From DATDGX01 sp036521875 (GTDB lineage Bacteria > Desulfobacterota > Binatia > Binatales > Binataceae): 26,266 bases of DNA. Below the pieces are notes generated by a model that made no database searches, was not told the DNA's origin, and saw only the letters and a program-made list of their open reading frames with translations. The translations under genes and the position numbers were made by a program. Position 1 is the stretch's first letter. Every line of letters starts with the position of its first letter. Shown here in pieces: positions 8,506-16,086 of this stretch. The stretch covers positions 1-26,266 of the forward strand of contig DATDGX010000115.1 of the NCBI GenBank assembly GCA_036521875.1, given 5' to 3'.

Positions 8506-8973
8506 CTAGTTGTTCGCGGCGCCTTTGGGATACTCGACCGGCTGGCCCGCATCGCGCCAGCCTTGTATTCCGTCCACCATCACGCTGACGTCGCTGTAGC
8601 CAGCATCGACCGCCCTCCGGGCGGCCTCATGCGAGGCCATTCAATGCTTGTCGGCACAGTAGAAGACGAGCTTCGCATTGCGCGCGGTCGGCAACTCGTC
8701 GGCGACGTTGTAATGGTCCGAGGATGAGAGCGGACGCGCGCCGATAATCATGCCGGCCGTTTCACGCAGCCCGCTGCCGTTCGCGTCGTAGATGCGAACG
8801 TGCGAACTCTTGTCGCTCATCAGTCCAGCCAGCTTCTGAACGTCAATCTGCTTGAACGTCTCGGACGGGCGCTTATTGTTGAGCAGCGTTCCGATGTCCA
8901 AAGCGATAGCGCTTGTAGCGACCATCATGGTCGCGGCGGCTACCAGAGCAATCGAGGCGACTAACCGGCGCAT
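8506..8973 (-). CDS. Exported rhodanese-like protein, putative selenoprotein (in-frame TGA as Sec111)
   Basis: Reading from ATG 8973 (AGGAG seven bases upstream) gives a signal peptide (MRRLVASIALVAAATMMVAT), then a rhodanese domain with VRIYDANG near residue 60, GARPLSS near 80, and the active-site strand KLVFYCADKH with Cys106. Codon 111 is TGA (8643-8641). The same frame continues for 44 codons with MASHEAARRAVDAGYSDV, MVDGIQGWRDAGQPVE and a TAG at 8508-8506, exactly the conserved second half of periplasmic rhodanese-like proteins. Relatives usually have a Cys at the TGA position (YCxxxxC, then a short Ala-Ser/His segment). Stem-loops follow the TGA directly. The best reading is Cys106/Sec111, a selenenyl-sulfide-capable pair in the periplasm. 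The alternative is a gene broken by a Cys-to-TGA mutation. Rhodanese-like selenoproteins are known in bacterial surveys. SelA/B/C/D genes are not in this window. Confidence 0.75.
8604..8638 (-). promoter_or_regulatory. Candidate bacterial SECIS stem-loop downstream of the in-frame TGA
   Basis: Counting from the base after TGA on the minus strand, nucleotides 15-22 pair with 26-33: CCGCCC with GGGCGG, extended by a G-U and a G-C pair. This leaves an apical GGA loop at 23-25. A short lower helix (CAU with AUG, 10-12 with 35-37) adds support. Loop guanines about 23 bases after the UGA and a stem of eight pairs match the known bacterial SECIS layout (E. coli fdhF has GG about 19-20 bases after UGA). 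A competing hairpin GGCCTC-GCAT-GAGGCC (nucleotides 3-18) overlaps the main stem and could act as an alternative fold. Confidence 0.6.
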
Positions 8974-9155
8974 AGCAAATCTCCTGAATACGTTACTATG
9001 TTATCAGAGCCTCCGATCAGCAAAAAGTTTCGTTTTCCCGAGGAGATCGGTCAGCGGCCGGCGTGTGCATCATTGCGTGCCGCGGTCGCGACTAAGGCGG
9101 AGAGATCACGAACCTCCGCGCCGCACTCGATCGCAACGCAATCCGGCTTGATGCC

Positions 9156-10031
9156 TCAGATCCGAGCGGTTTCGGCGGGTTCGTCGATCACGCGGTTCTC
9201 GATGTGCCCGATGCGCTCAATTTCGATGCGAACCACGTCGCCGGCCTTGAGCCATTTGGGCGGCTGCATCGCCGCGGCCACGCCGCCCGGCGTGCCGGTC
9301 GAAACGATTGTACCCGGCAGCAGAGTGAACACGGTCGAGAGCGTTTCAACCTGCTGATAGCAGTCGAAGACGAGGTTTTTGGTGTTGGAGTGCTGGCGCA
9401 TCTCGCCGTTGACGAAAGTCTTGAGGTCGAGCGCGTGCGGATCGGATACCTCGTCGGCGGTGACGATCCATGGACCGATGGGCCCGTGCGTGTCGAACGA
9501 CTTGCCGAGCGTCATGGTCGGCGCGCGGCGCTGCCAGTCGCGCACGCTCACGTCGTGAGCGATGAAATAGCCCGCGATGACTTCGCGCGCGCGCTCGCGC
9601 GGCACGTGGCGGCATCTGCGGCCGATGACAAACGCCAGCTCGCCCTCGTAGTCGAGCGCGCTGGAGGCGCGCGGCAGATGAATCGGATCGAACGGCCCGG
9701 TCACGCAGCTCGACTGCTTGTTGAAGAACATCGGAAACTTGGGCTTCTCCATGCGGGTTTCAGCGATGTGATCCGCATAGTTCAGGCCGATCGCCAGAAA
9801 TTCGGGCGGGCGATGAATCGGCGCCTCGAGCTTGACCTGGGCGAGCGCAATGCGGTTGCCGCCGGCGGAGGCCGCCTTGCGCGCGCGCTCGAGAGCCCCG
9901 GCGCCGGCCTCGAGAAACGCCACCATCTCGCGCGGCAGTTCCGGCGCCGCGGCGGACAGATCTACCATCGAGTCGTCGGCGACGACGCCGATGCGCGTGC
10001 TGCCGCCGTGGGTGAACGTCGCAAGTTTCAT
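9156..10031 (-). CDS. Fumarylacetoacetate hydrolase (FAH) family protein
   Basis: A 291-residue enzyme of the FAH superfamily, whose cytoplasmic members hydrolyse C-C bonds of 2,4-diketo acids, or hydrate or decarboxylate meta-cleavage products, using Mg2+ or Mn2+. Visible family blocks: an N-terminal beta region (MKLATFTHGGSTRIGVV), the substrate loop LAIGLNYADHIAE, the metal-site segment SALDYEGELAFVIGRR, AHDVSVRDWQ, LGKSFDTHGPIGPWIV, and the C-terminal LLPGTIVSTGTPGGVA. The length matches the ring-cleavage-associated FAH group (about 280-290). ATG 10031 has GGGAGG just upstream. It is third in a same-strand run behind an extradiol-type VOC protein (10-base gap) and an MBL-fold hydrolase. 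The VOC/FAH pairing is typical of meta-cleavage of aromatic or terpenoid-derived catechols. The exact substrate is unknown. Confidence 0.92.
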   Translation of the reverse strand: MKLATFTHGGSTRIGVVADDSMVDLSAAAPELPREMVAFLEAGAGALERARKAASAGGNRIALAQVKLEAPIHRPPEFLAIGLNYADHIAETRMEKPKFPMFFNKQSSCVTGPFDPIHLPRASSALDYEGELAFVIGRRCRHVPRERAREVIAGYFIAHDVSVRDWQRRAPTMTLGKSFDTHGPIGPWIVTADEVSDPHALDLKTFVNGEMRQHSNTKNLVFDCYQQVETLSTVFTLLPGTIVSTGTPGGVAAAMQPPKWLKAGDVVRIEIERIGHIENRVIDEPAETARI

Positions 10032-10041
10032 CTCCGCCTCC

Positions 10042-10623
10042 CTAGCGCAGCAGGCGCTCCATCATCGCCGGATCCGACGACGAGCCCGCCAGAGTCGTGC
10101 GCAGCAGCTCCTGGAGCGGAACGCCCTCATGATGCTTGCGCGCGAGTTCGTCGGCGTCGTAGGTGATGCCGATCGGATTGCGCTCGAACTCGCCACTGTG
10201 GAACCAGCCGTTGAGCTCTTCGACGCTCGCGAAGTTGTCGATTTGCAGCTCGACCCGGTTGCCATCGGGATCGCGGTAGTACATCGAGGTTGTCGGCCCA
10301 TGATTGATCGTGACCGCCGGCATGATGCCGACGCTCTTCAGCCGTTCGTAGGTCGCAACCAGGTCGTCGAGGTTGGCGTAGGTGTAGGCAAGATGGTCGA
10401 GGCCGACGGCGTTGCGCGGCCGATCAACCAGCCCCGGAAATCCGGCGATCGCGATGCGGTGATGCTCGTCGTCGTAAGTCATGAAGGCGAGCATCTCGTT
10501 CGAGAACGCGATCTCGGCCTCCAGCACGGTGCGGTACCAGTCGACCATCGCGCGGAACTTGTTGGTCTTGAGCACTGCGTGCGCGAACTTGCTGGGAACG
10601 ATGCGTTTTCGTTTGTCACTCAT
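10042..10623 (-). CDS. VOC-superfamily extradiol dioxygenase-like protein
   Basis: A 193-residue vicinal-oxygen-chelate protein with two beta-alpha-beta-beta-beta modules. Putative metal ligands sit where extradiol catechol dioxygenases place them: His15 in SKFAHAVLKT, His77 in VGLDHLAYTY, and Glu125 in YYRDPDGNRVELQIDNF. The last motif is the strongest sign for an iron-dependent ring-cleavage enzyme rather than a glyoxalase I or fosfomycin-resistance type. The protein is shorter than two-domain catechol 2,3-dioxygenases (about 300) and resembles the single-domain class. ATG 10623 follows GAGGAGGGA. It sits between the MBL hydrolase (44-base gap) and the FAH hydrolase (10-base gap) in one transcription unit. 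Ring cleavage followed by FAH hydrolysis is a consistent pathway, but this is inferred. Confidence 0.88.
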   Translation of the reverse strand: MSDKRKRIVPSKFAHAVLKTNKFRAMVDWYRTVLEAEIAFSNEMLAFMTYDDEHHRIAIAGFPGLVDRPRNAVGLDHLAYTYANLDDLVATYERLKSVGIMPAVTINHGPTTSMYYRDPDGNRVELQIDNFASVEELNGWFHSGEFERNPIGITYDADELARKHHEGVPLQELLRTTLAGSSSDPAMMERLLR

Positions 10624-10667
10624 GGCCCGTCCCTCCTCAAAAAGATGCGATGCGGCGGCTTATTCGA

Positions 10668-11516
10668 TCAGAGCACGAAGCGGAACGCGTCGCCATGCTT
10701 AACGATTCGCCCCGCCGACGGCGTCGCGAAGTGCGTGCCGAACACCAGCACGCGACTGTCAACATAGCGCTCGCAGAACGCACGGCGCGTCTTCTTCGCC
10801 TGCGCGCCATCCGAGTCGAAACTGTCATCCCATTCCGGGTACTGGCACTGGACAGGATGATGCATCAGGTCGCCAGTGATGACGGCCTCCTGACCCTTGG
10901 ACGAGATGCGCACGCTGTGATGACCGGGAGTATGCCCGGGGGTCGGCTCGAGCCACACTTCGTCGGTGATGCGATGAGTCGAGTCGACCAGGTCGGCCTG
11001 TCCCGCGTCGACTACTGGACGCACCGAGTCCTCGACCGGATCGCGCATGTCTTTGCCGTCGAAGCACGACCAGAAATCCCACTCGGTGCCGCCGATTATG
11101 TAGCGCGCGTTAGGAAATGTCGGGACCCACTTACCGTTCTCGAGCCTGGTGTTCCATCCCACATGATCGACGTGGAGATGCGTGCAGACCACGCGATCGA
11201 TCGATTCGGGCGTGTAGCCCGCCTTCGCGAGGTCCTGGAGAAACGGCAATTTCAAATTGCTCCACGCGGGATTGGAGCGAACCTTGTCGTTGCCGATGCA
11301 GGTGTCGACCATGATGCGCTTGCCCTTCGACTCCAGAACCAGCGCGTGGATGCTCATGCGGAGCTTGCCCTTCTCGTCGGCGAAGTGCGGGAGCATCCAA
11401 GATTCCTTTTTCATGTTCTCGGGAGTCGCGTTGGGCATGATGAAGGTGCCCGGCCACGGCGCCTCGCTCTCGATAATCCGTGTAATTTTCACATCGCCAA
11501 GCTGCCAGGAATTCAT
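10668..11516 (-). CDS. MBL-fold metallo-hydrolase (lactonase-like)
   Basis: A 282-residue metallo-beta-lactamase-fold enzyme with a complete dinuclear zinc site: THLHVDHVGW (His113, His115, Asp117, His118), GHTPGHHS (His195 or His199), Asp216 in TGDLMHHP, and His262 in GTHFATPSAG. The order and the TPGHTPGH signature fit the group that includes N-acyl-homoserine lactonases and related hydrolases. No signal peptide is seen on the chosen start. ATG 11516 is preferred because GGAGG lies about nine bases upstream and the fold starts there (SWQLGDVKITRI). The frame extends to 11693 but that would cross the divergent oxidoreductase gene start. First gene of the MBL-VOC-FAH unit. With dioxygenase and FAH partners, a lactone or ester intermediate of a ring-degradation route is a likely substrate, though this is inferred. 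Confidence 0.9.
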   Translation of the reverse strand: MNSWQLGDVKITRIIESEAPWPGTFIMPNATPENMKKESWMLPHFADEKGKLRMSIHALVLESKGKRIMVDTCIGNDKVRSNPAWSNLKLPFLQDLAKAGYTPESIDRVVCTHLHVDHVGWNTRLENGKWVPTFPNARYIIGGTEWDFWSCFDGKDMRDPVEDSVRPVVDAGQADLVDSTHRITDEVWLEPTPGHTPGHHSVRISSKGQEAVITGDLMHHPVQCQYPEWDDSFDSDGAQAKKTRRAFCERYVDSRVLVFGTHFATPSAGRIVKHGDAFRFVL

Positions 11517-11617
11517 GCCGTGAGTCCTCCGTCGGATGACCGTGGTATGGCCGGAACTTAGCGCCAAAAGGCTCGCGCCGACAATCTCCGCGCGCGCAAG
11601 GATCGAGCGGGTCTGCG

Positions 11618-11647
11618 TTGACACCGCATCGGCAAATGAACTACTGA
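11618..11647 (+). promoter_or_regulatory. Possible sigma-70 promoter for the LLM oxidoreductase
   Basis: A perfect TTGACA (11618-11623) is followed 18 bases later by TACTGA (11642-11647), a weak -10. It lies 39 bases before the ATG at 11686 in the 169-base region between divergent genes. The -35 is convincing and the -10 is not. Confidence 0.35.
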
Positions 11648-11685
11648 CCGAAAGCCTGCCGTTCAACGACTGACGGAGCGATGCG

Positions 11686-12699
11686 ATGTCCAAGGTGCGT
11701 GAGTTCGGTATTGGCTTCGAGAATCTGGCCGCGCGCGATCAGGTCAAAAGCGCGCGCCTGGCGGAAGAGCTGGGCTTCGGCACTTTCTGGGTGCCCGAGG
11801 ATCCCTTTTGGCGCGGCGCGTTCACAATCGCCTCGGCAGCGGCGGCCGCGACTTCGCGCATCAGGGTCGGGATCGGCGTCCTGAATCCCTACACGCGAAG
11901 CCCCTCCACGATCGCGATGGAGTTCGCGGCGCTCGAGGAAATTTCCGGAGGGCGATCGATCCTCGGCATCGGTGCGGGACTGAAAGACTGGATCGAAGGA
12001 CGCCTCGGCATCCCCTATGCCAAACCCACGTTCGCGATGCGCGAGACCATCGAAATCGTGCGCCGGATGTTCCGCGGCGAACAGGTTAACTTCGCCGGGC
12101 GCGTGTTTCAGAACCACAAAATCGCGCTCAGCTTCAAGCCGCCGCGCACCGAGATTCCGATTCACCTCGGCGTGATGGGTCCCAAGAATCTCGAAATGGC
12201 CGGCGAGACCGCCGACGGCGTGCTGCTCACCATCATGTCGTCGCCGGCGTATATCCGGTTCGCACTTGAACATGCGCGCAAGGGACTCCAGAAGGCGGGC
12301 CGCGACGCGGCGAGCTTCGAGATCGGCGGTTACATCTTGTGCTCGATGGGCGACGACGATCGCGCGGCGCGTGAAGCGATAAAACCGACCATCGCAATGA
12401 TGACCGCGTTCATGGCGCCGCAGGCGGAACACGCCCTGTTCGCGACCGCAGGGCTGGACCCCGACGTGATCCGCGCGATGGGCGCAAGTCTCGCGCGCGG
12501 CGAGGTGCCGGTCGCGATGGTCACTGACTGGATGATCGATACGTTCACGCTCGCGGGAAGCCCGGACCGATGCCGTGAGAATCTCGCGAAGATGGTCGAC
12601 GCGGGGCTGACCTCACCGACCTTGTTCGATCTCGCCGGCACGGCCCCCGACCGCCTGCTGCACGACGTCCACAAACATCTGATGCCGCACTTCCTGTAG
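11686..12699 (+). CDS. LLM-class flavin-dependent oxidoreductase (luciferase-like, possibly F420-dependent)
   Basis: A 337-residue TIM-barrel oxidoreductase of the bacterial luciferase superfamily. Family blocks: FENLAARDQVKSARLAEELGFGTFWVPED at the N-terminus, TSRIRVGIGVLNPYTRSP (cofactor-binding strand with cis-peptide region), EEISGGRSILGIGAG, FQNHKIALSF, IPIHLGVMGPKNLEMAGETADGVLL, and a C-terminal VDAGLTSPTLFDL. The arrangement is closest to the methylene-tetrahydromethanopterin-reductase-like, F420-using subgroup, but FMNH2 use cannot be excluded. GGAG precedes ATG 11686. It is divergent from the MBL-VOC-FAH unit and may act in the same catabolic route, as such enzymes often oxidise or reduce unusual ring substrates. 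Its stop ends one base before the convergent deacetylase gene. Confidence 0.9.
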   Translation: MSKVREFGIGFENLAARDQVKSARLAEELGFGTFWVPEDPFWRGAFTIASAAAAATSRIRVGIGVLNPYTRSPSTIAMEFAALEEISGGRSILGIGAGLKDWIEGRLGIPYAKPTFAMRETIEIVRRMFRGEQVNFAGRVFQNHKIALSFKPPRTEIPIHLGVMGPKNLEMAGETADGVLLTIMSSPAYIRFALEHARKGLQKAGRDAASFEIGGYILCSMGDDDRAAREAIKPTIAMMTAFMAPQAEHALFATAGLDPDVIRAMGASLARGEVPVAMVTDWMIDTFTLAGSPDRCRENLAKMVDAGLTSPTLFDLAGTAPDRLLHDVHKHLMPHFL

Positions 12700-12700
12700 C

Positions 12701-13897
12701 TCAGGCCGGTGCGGCACCGCAGCACATGCGATCGACGACGTCGAGAATGACCTGAGTGCCGCGCTCGAAGGCGTCGCGGCCGATGCTCTCGTTGGGCTGA
12801 TGCGCCTGCTCGAAATCGCCGGGACCGCAAATCAGCGAAGTGATATTGGAACCGGCGAACCATCCACCGTCCGTGCCGTACAGCGCGCCGCCTGAGTCTC
12901 TCGCTCCGCTCGCAGCGAACAGCGCCCTTTCCAGCGCGGTACCGCGGGGCGACAACAGCGGCGGCACAACCATGGGAGGGCCAATCTCGATCGTCGCGCG
13001 GCGATCTCGCGACGCGTAATCGTGCGCGTCGATTGCTCGCAGCCGGTTCGCGATCTCGCGATGAATTTCCCGCGGGTCTGCGTCGGGCAGCGAGCGGTAG
13101 CTCACGCGCAACAGGCATTCCTCCGCGATCATATTGAGCGCGATACCGCCCTGGATGGTCCCGAAGTTGAGCACGTCATACGGCGCGTCGGGAAAAATCG
13201 CGGCGAACTTGTCGCTCGCTGCCGCCCGGCGCTGCTCCTGCAAGCGGCCGATCGCCTCGATCACGTTGCCCATCACGGCGATCGCGTTGACGCCCGCCGC
13301 GGGCGCTCCGCTGTGGCCGCCGGAGCCGCGCACCGTCACATCGAACAGCACGATACTCTTGTGAGCGTGGCAGACCTGCCACGAGGTCGGCTCGCCGATC
13401 CATGCCAAGCGTGGCACCGGCGTCGCGCCGAGGATTAGCGTCAGCGCGGGAGCGATTTTCTCGGCGCCCAGGCATCCCACTTCCTCTCCGGCCGTGAACA
13501 CGAACACCAGCGGGCGAGCGAGCCTGGCGAGATCGATTCGGCGCGCTGCATCCACGCACTCCGCGATGAATCCCTTCATGTCCGTGGTGCCGCGCCCGAA
13601 CACTCGCGCGCCCTCGACTTGGAGGCGCAGCGGCTCGCGAGTCCATCCCGGCTGGCTCTCGAAGGGCACCGTGTCTATATGCCCTGAGACGATCAGGCCG
13701 TCGGGCCGCGACGGTCCCGCCCACGCTACGAGGTTCGCCTGCGCGACGCCCGCGAGCTGAATCGTCTGGAGCGCAGTCTTGAAATTCGCCGCGGCTAATT
13801 CGCGCGATAGGTAGTCTATCGCGGTGAGATTGCTCTTCGCGCTGACGGTGTCGAACGCGATTAGCCGTTTCGCAACTTCGTACAGATACTCACTCAT
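12701..13897 (-). CDS. M20-family metallopeptidase / acetylornithine deacetylase (ArgE-like)
   Basis: A 398-residue zinc amidohydrolase. ArgE-type enzymes remove acetyl groups from N-acetyl-L-ornithine or similar amino acids in the cytoplasm. Metal and catalytic residues are in place: SGHIDTVPF (His73, Asp75), GRGTTDMKGF (Asp106), the Glu pair in FTAGEEVGCLG (Glu138, Glu139), WIGEPTSWQ, GGHSGAP in the dimerisation lid, and the C-terminal GPGDFEQAHQPNESI with the last zinc His. Length and motif order match the ArgE/DapE/CPG2 group, and the motif MKGF favours ArgE. No other arginine-biosynthesis gene is nearby, so an N-acyl amino acid other than acetylornithine is possible. It starts 14 bases after the membrane glycosyltransferase gene on the same strand. 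Confidence 0.9.
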   Translation of the reverse strand: MSEYLYEVAKRLIAFDTVSAKSNLTAIDYLSRELAAANFKTALQTIQLAGVAQANLVAWAGPSRPDGLIVSGHIDTVPFESQPGWTREPLRLQVEGARVFGRGTTDMKGFIAECVDAARRIDLARLARPLVFVFTAGEEVGCLGAEKIAPALTLILGATPVPRLAWIGEPTSWQVCHAHKSIVLFDVTVRGSGGHSGAPAAGVNAIAVMGNVIEAIGRLQEQRRAAASDKFAAIFPDAPYDVLNFGTIQGGIALNMIAEECLLRVSYRSLPDADPREIHREIANRLRAIDAHDYASRDRRATIEIGPPMVVPPLLSPRGTALERALFAASGARDSGGALYGTDGGWFAGSNITSLICGPGDFEQAHQPNESIGRDAFERGTQVILDVVDRMCCGAAPA

Positions 13898-13911
13898 GGT
13901 ACATCGCGATT

Positions 13912-15495
13912 CTACTTCCGAATTTCGAATAGATCATAGTATCCGGATCCGCGCGGATATCGCTTGACCAGGGTTATGCAAGTCGAGTTGGAGTTGACGC
14001 TCAACTGATGTTCTTCTTTATCAGTCAGCATCAGGTACGCCACTCCTGGCTGACCGGCGAGCCATCCGCACAAATTCGGCTTTGGATCGATCGGCAGATA
14101 GAGATCCGGGGTGCCGGCGTAAAACGCCGCACGCTTGTCGCGTGAGACGACGACGCCGTGGTGCGCGTCACCGCGCGCGATGTCAGCACCGGCGTCGCGA
14201 AACGCACGCTGGTCGTAGCCGATTGGCCGCAGCGTCCGCGGTAGCAGCACAATCGCTACCAGCGCGGCCAACGCGCCCGCCGGCATCCGCACGCCGCGCC
14301 AGTCGAGCGCGGCGATCCATCCCGACGCGACTGCGATGCCGACCATTACCCATCCGAACGCGAACGGAATCAGATGCAACAGGAAGCGCGGCCCCGTGTA
14401 GGAGGCCGCGAAACCGAATACATAGAACAAGGTTACGCTCGCGAGAAAGGCCTCTCCATAGTTCCGTACCATCGACCCGCCGCGGTTCACGAGGCCTATC
14501 ACGAGGAACAAGGTGAGCATCGGTCCCAGCGCCTCGGCGTAGAAATACGGCGACATCAGAAGATCGCCGCCGACTTTTCGCAGGTACCTTGCCGGCGCGA
14601 CCTGCAGAGGCGCCCAGATCGAAGTGTGAGGTGAGTAGCCGCGCAACTGCCAGGTGTTCTTGTCGTTCGACACGTCCCCCATGCCATACATCACGGCGGC
14701 CTTGAGTTCGCGGCTCACGACAAAATGATCGCTGGTCGAATTCAGGTAGATTAGAAATGGCGCCGCGACGATCAGGAATGCCGCGACCAGGTACGCGGCA
14801 GCCGCGATCGACCATCCGAGTCTCCACTCTCGCCACCACAGCGCGCCGACAATTAGAAATCCGGCGCTAACCACCGGCATCCCGATCGCCTCGGTGCGGT
14901 ACCAATACGCGATACCGTACAACAGGCCAGCACCCGCGAACCATCCGAGACGTTGGCGGCGAATAGCCATTAGCGTTAGCAAAACCGCCGCAACGATCAT
15001 GGTGATGTAGCCGGCTTCGGTCCGCACCGACGCTGAGTATTGGGCGAGGTCGGGATGAATCGCAGTGAGAATTGCCGCGCCCGCGGCGAAATCTCGGCGC
15101 GCGAAGACCTCGCGGACCAGGTAATACACGGGCACCACTGCTGCGGCGCCGAGCAAGCTGGAAATCAACTGTCCGGCGATCTCCCAGTCGGGTACCAACA
15201 AGTGAACGATCGAAATCAGCCACGGATAGAGCGGCGGGAAAACCGACGCGAGCGCCTTGGCGGTGTTGCCCGCCGCCAGGTTCCGCGCGATGCCGACGTA
15301 CGCGACGCCGTCGCCGGAAATGCAATAGCTAGTGAATGTGAGATAGAGACGAATAGCCAGTGCGGACAGGGTGACGATCGCGAGCAGGTTTCGCTCGGAG
15401 CAACCATCGAGCGACGCCGGTAGCCATCTCGGCGAGGCGCGGCCTTCAGATTCGCCGGATCGCATCGCGTTACTGGCTGCGAGTCGGGGGCGCAT
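13912..15495 (-). CDS. GT39/ArnT-like multi-pass membrane glycosyltransferase
   Basis: A 527-residue protein with about ten to twelve transmembrane helices and a soluble C-terminal tail of about 110 residues. The first periplasmic loop has the acidic motif ISGDGVAYVGIARNLAAGN, as in GT39/GT83 (PMT/ArnT) enzymes, which transfer sugars from polyprenyl-phosphate donors onto lipids or proteins on the outer face of the inner membrane. FPPLYPWLISIVHLL and the helix-rich HPDLAQYSASVRTEAGYI block also fit. Start 15495 has only a distant ribosome-binding site (GGAGAG); Met11 is an alternative start. It sits between the TfoX-domain gene (33-base gap) and the deacetylase gene (14-base gap). The donor and acceptor are unknown. 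Confidence 0.85.
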   Translation of the reverse strand: MRPRLAASNAMRSGESEGRASPRWLPASLDGCSERNLLAIVTLSALAIRLYLTFTSYCISGDGVAYVGIARNLAAGNTAKALASVFPPLYPWLISIVHLLVPDWEIAGQLISSLLGAAAVVPVYYLVREVFARRDFAAGAAILTAIHPDLAQYSASVRTEAGYITMIVAAVLLTLMAIRRQRLGWFAGAGLLYGIAYWYRTEAIGMPVVSAGFLIVGALWWREWRLGWSIAAAAYLVAAFLIVAAPFLIYLNSTSDHFVVSRELKAAVMYGMGDVSNDKNTWQLRGYSPHTSIWAPLQVAPARYLRKVGGDLLMSPYFYAEALGPMLTLFLVIGLVNRGGSMVRNYGEAFLASVTLFYVFGFAASYTGPRFLLHLIPFAFGWVMVGIAVASGWIAALDWRGVRMPAGALAALVAIVLLPRTLRPIGYDQRAFRDAGADIARGDAHHGVVVSRDKRAAFYAGTPDLYLPIDPKPNLCGWLAGQPGVAYLMLTDKEEHQLSVNSNSTCITLVKRYPRGSGYYDLFEIRK

Positions 15496-15528
15496 CTGGT
15501 CGAAGCCGAAGAGCTCTCCGCGCGCGAA

Positions 15529-15963
15529 TCAGCGGCGGCGTTTCTGCGCGTGTTTGGGTCGCGGCGCTTTTGATTTCGGGCGCTTGCTCGAGGCCGCTTT
15601 CGACTTGGGCTTCTTGCGCTTCTTCTGCGGAATCCTAGCCGCATAGGCAAGCGACTTCGCGATCCATGCCCTCAATTTCTCGCGATTGGAAATTATCGAA
15701 TCGGGAAGAACCACGTATTCGGTCATCACGCGCCCGGGCCTCGGCTCGAACGGCTTCGCGCCATGGCTCCGGACCAACTCCCATCGCGAATCCTCTGGCA
15801 GCCGGAGGATCATGTCCTCCTCGAACAGCCCCATGAACATGTTGTCGTTCACGAACGCAGCGGGAAAGCCAAACATCATGCGCCGCGCGGCGGGCGGTCC
15901 CGGGAAGATAGTCTCGAAGACCTCGACGAGCTTCTGCGGCGACTTGATGAACTTCATCATCAT
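15529..15963 (-). CDS. TfoX N-terminal domain protein with long basic tail
   Basis: A 144-residue protein whose first roughly 100 residues match the TfoX/Sxy N-terminal domain: VEVFETIFPGPPAARRMMFG, AAFVNDNMFMGLFEEDMILRLPE, and the segment VMTEYVVLP near residue 80. Full-length TfoX/Sxy regulates competence genes. Stand-alone N-domain proteins are widespread and of uncertain function. The last 35 residues are almost all Lys, Arg, Pro, Ser and Ala (KKRKKPKSK, RPKSKAPRPK), a disordered tail suited to binding nucleic acid or phosphate polymers. Three consecutive ATG codons (15963, 15960, 15957) make the start uncertain; a GTG at 16008 in the same frame would add 15 Arg-rich residues. Confidence 0.85.
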   Translation of the reverse strand: MMMKFIKSPQKLVEVFETIFPGPPAARRMMFGFPAAFVNDNMFMGLFEEDMILRLPEDSRWELVRSHGAKPFEPRPGRVMTEYVVLPDSIISNREKLRAWIAKSLAYAARIPQKKRKKPKSKAASSKRPKSKAPRPKHAQKRRR

Positions 15964-16086
15964 CCGGATCGATCGACGGCGGCGGGCGCTCGATCTGTAT
16001 ATCGCCACGCGCTCGCGGTTGCTACTCGAAATCGCGCAGCGTAAGAACTAGCAGCACTTCGAGCGACTCGAACCGGGAGGCTCAAA

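Noticed and set aside
8641..8973. Rhodanese as a simple 110-residue protein ending at TGA
   Set aside because: It would lack the second half of the domain, which is present intact in the same frame just after the TGA, with a stem-loop in SECIS position.
9204..10166. 320-codon plus-strand frame
   Set aside because: Antisense to the FAH-family gene and the end of the VOC gene; no ribosome-binding site and shadow-type composition.
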